A DNA stretch of 42,928 nt from Anaerolineae bacterium (lineage in GTDB: Bacteria; Chloroflexota; Anaerolineae; CG2-30-64-16), in the NCBI GenBank assembly GCA_026645775.1, contig JAPKMS010000154.1, positions 1-42,928 of the forward strand. Reading direction: 5' to 3'. Under the pieces are notes generated by a model, which was not told the origin of the DNA, made no database searches, and saw only the letters and a list, made by a program, of their open reading frames with translations. Below, in pieces: positions 1 to 7,599 of this stretch. The translations under genes were made by a program, and so were the position numbers. The first letter of the stretch is position 1; every line of letters begins with the position of its first letter.

Positions 1-243
1 CGCAAAACTGGGTTGCGTCGTCGTCAAAAACCCGACAGCCGAGGCACTCGCCGGAAGTTTCTAAGCAGCGGGTTGTCAACTCAACGCCAGTCACGGCAAA
101 ACCCTAGCGAAGGATCTCGTCCGTGCTGCTAGAGATGCTTCGGCCTGATCACTTTTGCCGGTCGCTATCGGTCAGGGATTCGGCCTCACGGCAATGCCAT
201 GACAGAATTCAGCTTAACAGAGCACTGAAGCGGGTCCCGAAAC

Positions 244-1188
244 TTACGCGCGCGGCGCCTGTGCCTTATCGGCCTGTTGCGCCAGGGCAATCATGCCGCT
301 CAGCGCCCCAAGGTTCATGCTGTCCACGGCGCTCGACGGCACGATCACCATGGCGCCGCGCTCCTTCAGGCCCTCAAAGAGCATGTTCATGGCCCGCAGA
401 TGCAGTGCGGTCGGGTTGTTGATGTACGCTTCGGCCGCTTCCGCAAAGCTGGACGCGATCTGCTTCTCGGATTCGCCCAGGATCACGCGCGCCTGGCGCT
501 CGCGTTCGGCCTGCGCCTGGCGGCTCATCGCGTTTTCCAGATCCGGCGGGATCACCACGTCGCGGATTTCGACGGACTGCACGGTGACGCCCCACGGCGT
601 GGTCCGCTCGTCGATGATTTTCTGCAGTTGGGCGTCGATGGTCGCGCGGCCCACCAGGATGTCGGCCAGGCTCATCTGGCCGATCACCTCGCGCAGCGCG
701 GTCTGCGCGGCCCAGGCGACTGCGGCCCGATAGTCCGCAACCTCCAGCGCCGCCTTCTGCGCGTCCCACACCATCCAGAAAAGCACCGCATCCACATCGG
801 TCGGCACCGTATCCTTGGTGAGGGTCTTCTCAGCGTTGAAGGGCGTCACCATCACCCGATGATCGATCCACGAAGAGACCGTATCCACGATCGGGATGAC
901 CCAGAACAAGCCCGGCCCGCGTAACCCGCGAAACTTGCCCATCCGCAGGACAACGGCCTTCTCCCACTGGCGGGCAATTTGCAGAGCAAACAGGAAGTAC
1001 AGCCCAATCAGGCTCAGCACAATGATGGCGGCGCCGATGATGCCATCGCCGACGTCACGGCTGTCCAACCACGCGGTCAGCCCCACGGCCGCGACAATGA
1101 ACAAGATGAAGATCGTCAGCGCGACGGCGTTCGGCCCGCGCTCCACCGACCGCCGCTCCGGGTTCTGCTTTTGCCATTTGGTTGCCAT
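244..1188 (-). CDS. SPFH/Band 7 (slipin-like) membrane protein
   Basis: 314-aa ORF; N-terminal TM segments then VVLRMGKFRGLRGPGLFWVIPIVDTV...TVPTDVDAVLFWMVWDAQKAALEV...RQAQAERERQARVILGESEKQIA typical of slipins. Confidence 0.9.
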   Translation of the reverse strand: MATKWQKQNPERRSVERGPNAVALTIFILFIVAAVGLTAWLDSRDVGDGIIGAAIIVLSLIGLYFLFALQIARQWEKAVVLRMGKFRGLRGPGLFWVIPIVDTVSSWIDHRVMVTPFNAEKTLTKDTVPTDVDAVLFWMVWDAQKAALEVADYRAAVAWAAQTALREVIGQMSLADILVGRATIDAQLQKIIDERTTPWGVTVQSVEIRDVVIPPDLENAMSRQAQAERERQARVILGESEKQIASSFAEAAEAYINNPTALHLRAMNMLFEGLKERGAMVIVPSSAVDSMNLGALSGMIALAQQADKAQAPRA

Positions 1189-1299
1189 CGAAATCTCTCC
1201 TTATGTTTTGCGTCTCTTTGCACCTTTGCGGCTTCGCCTGAGCATTTCAAATGTTTGAATACACCCATTTCAAATGATCTCTGCCCCCGCGTCCCCGCG

Positions 1300-1689
1300 T
1301 CACAACCTCCGCGTCCACTCCCCGAAGGCTTCCATCCAGGCCGCAGCCACCTCGTCGGGCCGGTAGCCCAACCGCTCGGCCTCGGCCAGCCAGTCTGCCA
1401 CCAGTTGCGCCAACCGCGCGCCATGCGGCGTCCGAGCCTCGCCGGGCGGCGGCATCTCCAACACAAAGGTGCCGCGACCCTGCTGCGTCGAGATGATCCG
1501 CTCCTCGTGCAGCAGCCGATAGGCCCGCGCCACCGTGTTGAAGTTGATTCGCAGCTCAGCAGCCACCTCGCGCACCGTGGGCAACTGGTCGCCCGGCCGC
1601 AAGACGCCCGCCGCGACCGAGGCCTTCACCTGGTCAACGATCTGGGTGTAGATCGGGACTTTGCTCTGGAAGTCAAGGCTGAGTTGCAT
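1300..1689 (-). CDS. GntR-family (YtrA-like) transcriptional regulator
   Basis: MQLSLDFQSKVPIYTQIVDQVKASVAAGVLRPGDQLPTVREVAAELRINFNTVARAYRLLHEERII: GntR winged helix with short C-terminus. Confidence 0.92.
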   Translation of the reverse strand: MQLSLDFQSKVPIYTQIVDQVKASVAAGVLRPGDQLPTVREVAAELRINFNTVARAYRLLHEERIISTQQGRGTFVLEMPPPGEARTPHGARLAQLVADWLAEAERLGYRPDEVAAAWMEAFGEWTRRL

Positions 1690-1706
1690 GGTCCGTGCTC
1701 ATGTCT

Positions 1707-1761
1707 AATGAACTAAATGTATCAATGAACTAAATGTACACCAACTGACAGGATTTGTCAA
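1707..1761 (-). promoter_or_regulatory. Sigma70-like promoter with tandem operator upstream of gntR
   Basis: Minus strand TTGACA (1756-1761), 17-bp spacer, TACATT (1733-1738); direct repeat aatgaactaaatgta at 1707-1721 and 1724-1738 (17-bp period) overlapping the -10. Confidence 0.7.
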
Positions 1762-1818
1762 GAGGCAATTTGGGTAGATTGGGAGATTGGTGGGTCGGGA
1801 AATTGGGAGGCTGGGAGG

Positions 1819-2337
1819 TTAGATGCGGAGGATTTCGGCGGCCACAAAGCGCTCGCCGTCGAAAGAGAGGCGCACGCCCTCGCAGTAGCTGCAGTGGCCG
1901 CCCCAGGCGGCGTGATCGGCATCCGGCAGGCAGGCGACGGCCGCGGCCTCGACGATGCCGCCGTGGCTGATGATCAACGCGGCGCCGCCCTCGGGCAGGC
2001 TCGCAGCGACATCGTGCAGCAACCGGGCCAGCCGCCCGCCGAACGCCGCGGCCGCGCCGCCGCGGCGCATGGCGGCCGCGATCTCGCCGAACGGCGCGGG
2101 CCAGCAGATCTCGGCGTCCACGGCGTCGTCCATCAGCGAGAACGCACCCGAGACCTCATCCACCGCGAAGCCCATCGCGAGGGCAGTCTCATACGCCCGC
2201 GGCACGGAGGAGGTGAGGACGCGGTCGAACGGCCCGATCGTCTCGCCGACGCGGCGCGCGAGCGTCACGCCGGCCTGGGTCAGGTGCTGGCCCGGCTTGG
2301 CGCGCAGCGTGTGGCGGCGGAGTTCGAGGGTGCGCAT
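1819..2337 (-). CDS. Histidine phosphatase family protein
   Basis: MRTLELRRHTLRAKPGQHLTQAGVTLARRVGETIGPFDRVLTSSVPRAYETA...LIISHGGIVEAA; internal start chosen because the N-terminal extension of the 261-aa ORF overlaps the CHAT gene. Confidence 0.8.
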   Translation of the reverse strand: MRTLELRRHTLRAKPGQHLTQAGVTLARRVGETIGPFDRVLTSSVPRAYETALAMGFAVDEVSGAFSLMDDAVDAEICWPAPFGEIAAAMRRGGAAAAFGGRLARLLHDVAASLPEGGAALIISHGGIVEAAAVACLPDADHAAWGGHCSYCEGVRLSFDGERFVAAEILRI

Positions 2338-2371
2338 GAGACTCCTTTCACCGATTCTTCCGGTCGGCACG

Positions 2372-3607
2372 CTACGCGCCGGTCTTGTAGTCACGCCCCA
2401 CGAAGATGCCGCCCCGGTTGTCCAGATCGCGTCCAATGATAGAGCCTTCAGTGTGTGCCACCGGACGCTCATCGGGATCACCGGGTTGCTGATGGTCAGG
2501 CGTGCCTGCCGGGCCCGCAACCCCGGGCATCTCGAAAAGGCGGCCATCTGGGCTGCGCATAAACAGCAACAGATTGCCCCAGGCCATGCTGCCCATGCGC
2601 GCATAGACCGCCTTACGCGCTTCAGTCACGGCCGCGTCCACCGGCAGGCCATCGGCCAGCGCACCGTAAAGCTCAACGGCGCAGATCAGTGCTGTCTGAT
2701 CCGTCATAGCGGCCTGAAAGGCGATCACAGCCGGTATGCCGGCCTGCACCAGCGCCTGCGCCGTGCCGCCGAACGGATCGCCCGGCGAGCTGCCAGCGCC
2801 CGCGCAGGCGTTGAGCACGACCAGCCGCGGCGTTTCGCGGGCATCACGCAGGAGTGTCGCCAGGATGGCCGCCGGCACGGCGTGTCCCCGGCCGCCCTCA
2901 TCCTCCCACACGGTCACACCGCCCCCTGTTGCAGCGTCCACGCCGCCATGTCCGACGAAGTGCAGGATATGGCAGGCCTGGCGCCGCAAGTGCCGCTGCA
3001 GCGCGGAGAGCGTGGGCGGCAGCAAGCGCGCCACGGTAAGCTGCTCGCCCAGAGGCGCGAGCATGGCCTGCAGCTCTCGCCACTCCGCTTCCACATCCAA
3101 CGGCACGTAGCCGGCCGGCTGCGCCAGGGCGACCAACATGCCCAACGGCGGCGCCGCAGCCACGGCGGGCGCCGCGGCCGGCAGGTTCAGATAGCGCACC
3201 ACCGGCGTGCGCGCGGACAGCGCCGTAAATTCGCGCGTGGCAGCTTCGAAGAGATACTCCCACGGCCAGGCCGCCGTTTCCGGCGCGGCCGCCAGGCGCA
3301 GGCGCAGCCGCAACCCTGAGCCGGCGCCCTGGGCTGCTTGCAAGCTGCGCTGCCACAGATCGCGCACCGGGCCGGCGAACACGGCGGTATGCAGCCGGCC
3401 ACCCAGATCGTACGCCGCGGCCAACGGGGGCGCAGCCAACGGGAAGCCCGCCAACTCGCCGTCCGTGAACGGCGCAGCGAAATCCGCCTCCCCTTCCCCG
3501 GCCGGCGATCCGATCACGCGCACCCGATAGCCCGCCGCGGCCGGCTCGATCAACAGATCGAAGTTGTGATAGACAAAGTTTTTCATGTCAGCATGACCGC
3601 CCATCAT
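2372..3607 (-). CDS. CHAT-domain (caspase-like) protease with C-terminal 19-residue GxxxGxxxDNRGGxxxGRD motif
   Basis: HILHFVGHGG...LVVLNACAGAGSSPGDPFGGTAQALVQAGIPAVIAFQ (CHAT His/Cys blocks); C-terminus GSIIGRDLDNRGGIFVGRDYKTGA. Start may be the internal ATG ending at 3586 (MKNFVYHNF). Confidence 0.88.
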   Translation of the reverse strand: MMGGHADMKNFVYHNFDLLIEPAAAGYRVRVIGSPAGEGEADFAAPFTDGELAGFPLAAPPLAAAYDLGGRLHTAVFAGPVRDLWQRSLQAAQGAGSGLRLRLRLAAAPETAAWPWEYLFEAATREFTALSARTPVVRYLNLPAAAPAVAAAPPLGMLVALAQPAGYVPLDVEAEWRELQAMLAPLGEQLTVARLLPPTLSALQRHLRRQACHILHFVGHGGVDAATGGGVTVWEDEGGRGHAVPAAILATLLRDARETPRLVVLNACAGAGSSPGDPFGGTAQALVQAGIPAVIAFQAAMTDQTALICAVELYGALADGLPVDAAVTEARKAVYARMGSMAWGNLLLFMRSPDGRLFEMPGVAGPAGTPDHQQPGDPDERPVAHTEGSIIGRDLDNRGGIFVGRDYKTGA

Positions 3608-3640
3608 TCCGTCCCATCCGTTTATCCGTACCCTATCCGT

Positions 3641-3748
3641 TGCCGCGCGTCTGGGGAAGGGGCTACGCCCCTTCCCCAGACCCCATCCCCCAGAACGCCA
3701 GCAGTCAGAAGTACGCAGAAATCAGAAATACAGCAATCAGAACGATAG
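3641..3748. repeat. VR1 3' flank, near-identical to the VR2 flank at 8844-8951; contains a 29-nt perfect hairpin (3651-3679)
   Basis: 108 bp aligned by eye with one mismatch to 8844-8951; ctggggaaggggc-tac-gccccttccccag. Confidence 0.9.
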
Positions 3749-6589
3749 GGACAACACCACCCGAAACCCGAAGTTCGTGTCGAAGCTGCCAGGTCCGAAG
3801 TCGAGGCGGTAGGCGCAGCGGGCGTACCACTGAAGATCGTACCACGACCCGCCCCGCACCACCCGGCGGCCTGCGGCTTCCAACTCGTTCCGGCCGTCAT
3901 CGTCCCGATACGGGTAGGGCTGATAGAGGCTGCGCGTCCACTCCCGGACGTTGCCTGCCAAATCATGGATACCTGACGGCGTGGCGCCATCGGGATACGC
4001 GCCGGCCGGGCTGGGGCACAGGACGTGCCCTTCCCAGGTGTTGGCGCAGCCGACATCCCAGCGATTGCCCCACGGATAACTGCGTCCACGCGCCCCACGC
4101 GCGGCAACCTCCCATTCGGCCTCGGTGGGCAGGCGCACCCCGTAGCCGTCCGGTACGCCGGCAACAGGATTGCCCGGCAGCGGGATCGGCTCACCGCCGC
4201 GCAGCCGCTCGTCCAGCCAGGCGCAGTACGCGTTGGCCTCGAACCAGTTGACCCCCACCACGGGCTGCAAAGGGCCGTTAAATCGTGCGTCGCGCCAGAA
4301 GGCCGGCCGGTCGTGCGGCCGATCGGCGTATTGCTTTTGCAGCCCTGCGCGCACCTCGTCTTCCGGCATGCGGAGCAGCTGCTCCCAGACCGCAATCGAC
4401 TGGGGACTCCAGCCCAACCTGCGCATCCGGCTCACCGGATCGGCCTCGGCGCGCAACGTCCGCCAGGCCGCCATGATGCCCTCGACGGCCCCGGTATCGG
4501 CCAGCTCGCCGGCCAGCCAGGCGCGGGCGGCCTCCGTGCGCCAGCACCCCTCCCCCTGGTAGCCGCCCGCGTCGATGAAACACGCGTACTCGGCGTTGGT
4601 CACCGGATACTGCCCGATCCAGAACGCCGGCAGTGCCACGCGGCGCCGCGGCTGCTCGTCTTCTGCCCACGTGACGCCGCGGCGCGCCAACAGCCAGACG
4701 TCCCAGCGGCTGGAGCCCATCGGAAACGCACCCGCCGGCACATGCACCAACGGCGGGACCAGGACGCGCGGGCCGGCGGCCGCGATCTCGCGGAAGCGCG
4801 GGTCGCCCAGCCGGCCCAGCGCATCGCCCGCGGCCAGCCGCGCGCGCAAGTGGACGCCGGGGTTGCCCAGGTCAGCCAGCAGGTCATTCTGTACGCCGCG
4901 CACCAGATCCTTGGGCCGATCGATCCCCGCTTCCACCAAGCAGCGCGCCGCCAGGACCGGATTGACCCTGCGCACGGCGTCGACGAACGCGGCCGGGTCG
5001 GCCGCCAGGCCTGCAGCCAGGATCGTCGGCTCCTCCCAGCGGGTGGACGGGGGCGGGGGCAGCGGCTCGTCGTCGGCCAGCGGGCCGGGATCCGGCATCT
5101 CGGCCGCCAGGCGGGGCTGGCGCCAGCGCTCCACCAGGTCTTCGCCCGCCGCGAAGCGCCCGACCATGGCCCGCGCTGCGAAATACTCCTGGAGCAGGTG
5201 GTGGTAAAAGCGCACCTTCTCGACCTCCGGCAGGCCTTCGCGCTCCAACAGGGTGGCGGCGTGCCCCAAGCGCAGCACAGCCTGGGGCGAGACGACCGTT
5301 TTGCCATCGGGGCCATCCACCTCGGCCGGGATGTGCGCCAGCATCTCGTGCCGCGGCAGCCGGGTGCCTGCGCCCAGCGGCTGGATGTGCTCCGCCAGGC
5401 CGGACAGGGCGTTGGCGAGCAGCGGCGCATCGATCCAGTCGGGGTGGCCGCGGCGTCCCTCGCGCCCCAGCAGCAGCTTAACGAAATCGCCGAACATCTG
5501 GGCCGGGTTGGCCGGCCACGCGCCCCCGCGTTCGATGATGAAGGCCAGGATGTTGAGGTAATAGGGGTTGCGCACCAGCGCCAGCAGCGGCGTGCCGTCC
5601 AGGCGCCGCCAGGCGTCGGCCGCGGCCTGGGGCGCCAGGTATTTGCCCAGGAACTCCTGCACGCGCGGGTCGTCCAGCGGCTCGATGGTCACCTGGGGCA
5701 GGCCCAACGGCTCGCTGTAGTCGCGCGTGCGACAGGTGAAGATGATCTGGTTGCCCGGCCACTCGCCCGCGAAGCGTGCCCACGCGCCCGCGCGCTGCCG
5801 GTAGTCGCGCGCATCGCGGAACGGCATCTCGTTCAGCGCGTCGCACAGCAAGCACACCTCTCCGCGCCGCAAGCGACCTGCCAGGTCATCACGGCCCAGG
5901 TGTTGCGCCCAGGCCGCCTCGATGAACGCGTAGGGCGAGGGATCATCCCGGTAGTCGGCCAGGGAGACCAGCAGCGGGATCGGCCCGGCGCCCGTACCCA
6001 GCCGCCGCCGCGCCGCGTCCAGCGCCACCTTGTAGAGGGTCGTGCTCTTGCCTGCGCCCGGCTCGCCCAACAGCGCCAGCGCCGGGTAGCGGGCCGTGGC
6101 CTCGGTGATGTCCTCCACCCGGACGGGGCGGAGCTGACGACTGGCGCCCTCGCCGTGAGGTTCCCACAACATGAACTCCGGCGGCACGTCACGGCCGCCC
6201 GGCGGTTGTTCGGCCGGGAGCGAGCCGGCCAGCGGCACGAACTGGCTGCCCCAACGGAGGGTATCCGGGTGAACCGCCAGGGCGGCCAGGTAGCCGCGCA
6301 CATCCCCGCGGCGGTCGGCGTGCGCCAGCAAGGCGCGTGCCGCCTCGGCCGAAAGGATGTTGGGCGGCCCACCCGGCGGGGTGATGGTCAGCCGCTCCCC
6401 CCGTAGGTCGGCGCACAGGTCGGGCTTGCCGGCCGCCAGCATCTCGATCAGCCGCGACAGCACCTCCTCTAACTGCTCGCCGGTGAAGATGTTGAACACG
6501 CTGAACTGGTCGCGGCCGATGAAGGCGCCGCCGCGGTTGTCCAGGTCGCCGCCGATGGCGGAGCCGTCGATGTGGGTGGGATCGGGCAT
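3737..6589 (-). CDS. NACHT/STAND NTPase with N-terminal shared motif and C-terminal FGE-sulfatase (C-type lectin fold) domain; DGR target 1
   Basis: GSAIGGDLDNRGGAFIGRD near N-terminus; Walker A LALLGEPGAGKSTTL; Walker B-like VCLLCDALNEMP; FGE blocks [48 protein letters not shown]...GFRVVLS. Confidence 0.93.
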   Translation of the reverse strand: MPDPTHIDGSAIGGDLDNRGGAFIGRDQFSVFNIFTGEQLEEVLSRLIEMLAAGKPDLCADLRGERLTITPPGGPPNILSAEAARALLAHADRRGDVRGYLAALAVHPDTLRWGSQFVPLAGSLPAEQPPGGRDVPPEFMLWEPHGEGASRQLRPVRVEDITEATARYPALALLGEPGAGKSTTLYKVALDAARRRLGTGAGPIPLLVSLADYRDDPSPYAFIEAAWAQHLGRDDLAGRLRRGEVCLLCDALNEMPFRDARDYRQRAGAWARFAGEWPGNQIIFTCRTRDYSEPLGLPQVTIEPLDDPRVQEFLGKYLAPQAAADAWRRLDGTPLLALVRNPYYLNILAFIIERGGAWPANPAQMFGDFVKLLLGREGRRGHPDWIDAPLLANALSGLAEHIQPLGAGTRLPRHEMLAHIPAEVDGPDGKTVVSPQAVLRLGHAATLLEREGLPEVEKVRFYHHLLQEYFAARAMVGRFAAGEDLVERWRQPRLAAEMPDPGPLADDEPLPPPPSTRWEEPTILAAGLAADPAAFVDAVRRVNPVLAARCLVEAGIDRPKDLVRGVQNDLLADLGNPGVHLRARLAAGDALGRLGDPRFREIAAAGPRVLVPPLVHVPAGAFPMGSSRWDVWLLARRGVTWAEDEQPRRRVALPAFWIGQYPVTNAEYACFIDAGGYQGEGCWRTEAARAWLAGELADTGAVEGIMAAWRTLRAEADPVSRMRRLGWSPQSIAVWEQLLRMPEDEVRAGLQKQYADRPHDRPAFWRDARFNGPLQPVVGVNWFEANAYCAWLDERLRGGEPIPLPGNPVAGVPDGYGVRLPTEAEWEVAARGARGRSYPWGNRWDVGCANTWEGHVLCPSPAGAYPDGATPSGIHDLAGNVREWTRSLYQPYPYRDDDGRNELEAAGRRVVRGGSWYDLQWYARCAYRLDFGPGSFDTNFGFRVVLSLSF
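3749..3869 (-). other. DGR variable repeat VR1
   Basis: 121 bp, ungapped match to TR 6985-7105; 14 differences, all at template adenines. Confidence 0.96.
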
Positions 6590-6640
6590 GGTTCGTTCTC
6601 ACAACCGGATAAAACAGCGGTTCAAAAGTACTTCTTTGCT

Positions 6641-6773
6641 GTCATGCTGAGCGGCTCTATGGCTCAAGGTCGGTTACGGCGAATGACCAGCGAAGCATCT
6701 CCACCGACGCACAAGACCCTTCGCTGGTTTCTGTTCGCAACGCGCTTCACGGGGCCAACCTGCTCAGGGTGAC
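6641..6773. mobile_element. Short MITE-like element with imperfect terminal inverted repeats, containing a full copy of a 61-bp dispersed repeat (6641-6701)
   Basis: gtcatgctgagcg (6641-6653) vs tgctcagggtgac (6761-6773; reverse complement gtcaccctgagca); 61-bp core shares its ends with 9386-9446 and 18609-18669. Confidence 0.6.
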
Positions 6774-6788
6774 ATAAGCTCGGCTGTA

Positions 6789-6827
6789 CCCCTGCGCCGC
6801 GCCGATGAGACGGACAGGGCGCAGGGG
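6789..6827. repeat. Inverted repeat (10-bp stem) between TR and NACHT gene 1
   Basis: cccctgcgcc (6789-6798) / ggcgcagggg (6818-6827). Confidence 0.7.
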
Positions 6828-6851
6828 CGTCCTGATATTTGGCCGGCGTTC

Positions 6852-6884
6852 AGAAACCCGGTTTCTCGCAGAAACCGGGTTTCT
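6852..6884. repeat. Perfect 15-bp-stem palindrome downstream of TR
   Basis: agaaacccggtttct-cgc-agaaaccgggtttct. Confidence 0.85.
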
Positions 6885-6984
6885 CACCCGCGCGACCGGG
6901 GCCGGACTGGGCTATCTTCTTCTCTTGGGGCGCCGTCCCGCACCCGTAGGTGACGGGAGTTACCGGCCGCTGAGAAGGGGTTAT

Positions 6985-7105
6985 GGACAACACCACCCGA
7001 AACCCGATGTTCGTGTTGAAGTTGTCAGGTTCGTTGTCGTTGCGGTAGGCGCAGCGGGCGTTCCTCTGATGATTGTTCCACGACCCGCCCCGCACCACCC
7101 GGCGG
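6985..7105 (-). other. DGR template repeat (TR)
   Basis: 121 bp non-target copy of VR1/VR2, 34 bp downstream of avd; rich in AAC codons on the minus strand (26 adenines), as in DGR templates. Confidence 0.95.
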
Positions 7106-7138
7106 TGCCAGCCCAGCCCTGAGAACGCAGCCTCACGG

Positions 7139-7486
7139 CTACGGTTTCTCCGAAGACGAAATCTTGTTTTGCCACCCGCCCAGCAGGCGCCCCACCTCCG
7201 TGACCATGCGAGCGCTGTGGCCGTACTGGCCCAGGCTGAGCAGTTCCAGGTCACGGCACAGCCGCAGGTAGAAGCGCAGCTTGGCCAGGGTCACGTCGGC
7301 CCGCTTCAACATGGGCAGCGGGTCGTCAGCGTAAGCGGCTTCGATCAGCCGCTCGTGGAAGTTCAGGGCCGTGCGCTGCACCCGCTCGGCCAGCACGAAG
7401 CGCTGCTGACGTGGGAACTTAACTGTAACCGGAATCAGCCAGCGGAGCAAGTCGTAAGTGCGCGAGAAGATGGGGGATTGTTTCAT
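7139..7486 (-). CDS. avd: DGR accessory variability determinant (Avd)-like four-helix bundle protein
   Basis: [55 protein letters not shown]...[37 protein letters not shown]: 23S-IVP/Avd-like family; adjacent to DGR RT and TR. Start trimmed from the longer track ORF 7139-7981. Confidence 0.9.
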   Translation of the reverse strand: MKQSPIFSRTYDLLRWLIPVTVKFPRQQRFVLAERVQRTALNFHERLIEAAYADDPLPMLKRADVTLAKLRFYLRLCRDLELLSLGQYGHSARMVTEVGRLLGGWQNKISSSEKP

Positions 7487-7489
7487 TTT

Positions 7490-7567
7490 GCACCACTCGT
7501 CGGGCAATTGAAATCGCACCACTTGCCGGGCGATTGAAATCGCACCACTTGCCGGGCGATTGAAATC
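7490..7567. repeat. Three tandem copies of a 26-bp repeat between RT and avd
   Basis: gcaccactYgYcgggcRattgaaatc at 7490-7515, 7516-7541, 7542-7567; copies 2 and 3 identical. Confidence 0.95.
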
Positions 7568-7599
7568 GCTGCAACCAGCGCAAAGTCGCCCTTCGGCGA

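Noticed and set aside
1955-3319. 454-aa plus-strand ORF
   Set aside because: Antisense to the histidine phosphatase and CHAT genes; composition typical of a shadow ORF
3737-4300. FGE-sulfatase domain as an active formylglycine-generating enzyme
   Set aside because: The C-terminal strand region is a DGR VR, so catalytic-site conservation is not expected; a C-type-lectin-like ligand-binding role is more plausible
4025-6406. 793-aa plus-strand ORF
   Set aside because: Antisense shadow of the NACHT-FGE gene in high-GC DNA; Arg/Gln/Ala-rich with no domain-like blocks
6850-7254. 134-aa minus-strand ORF over the TR
   Set aside because: Its FGE-like peptide comes from the TR itself, and it overlaps avd in another frame; TR is a template, not an independent gene
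7490-7567. CRISPR-like repeat (GATTTCAATC-containing 26-mer)
   Set aside because: The copies are directly contiguous with no spacers, only three units, no cas genes; treated as a tandem repeat
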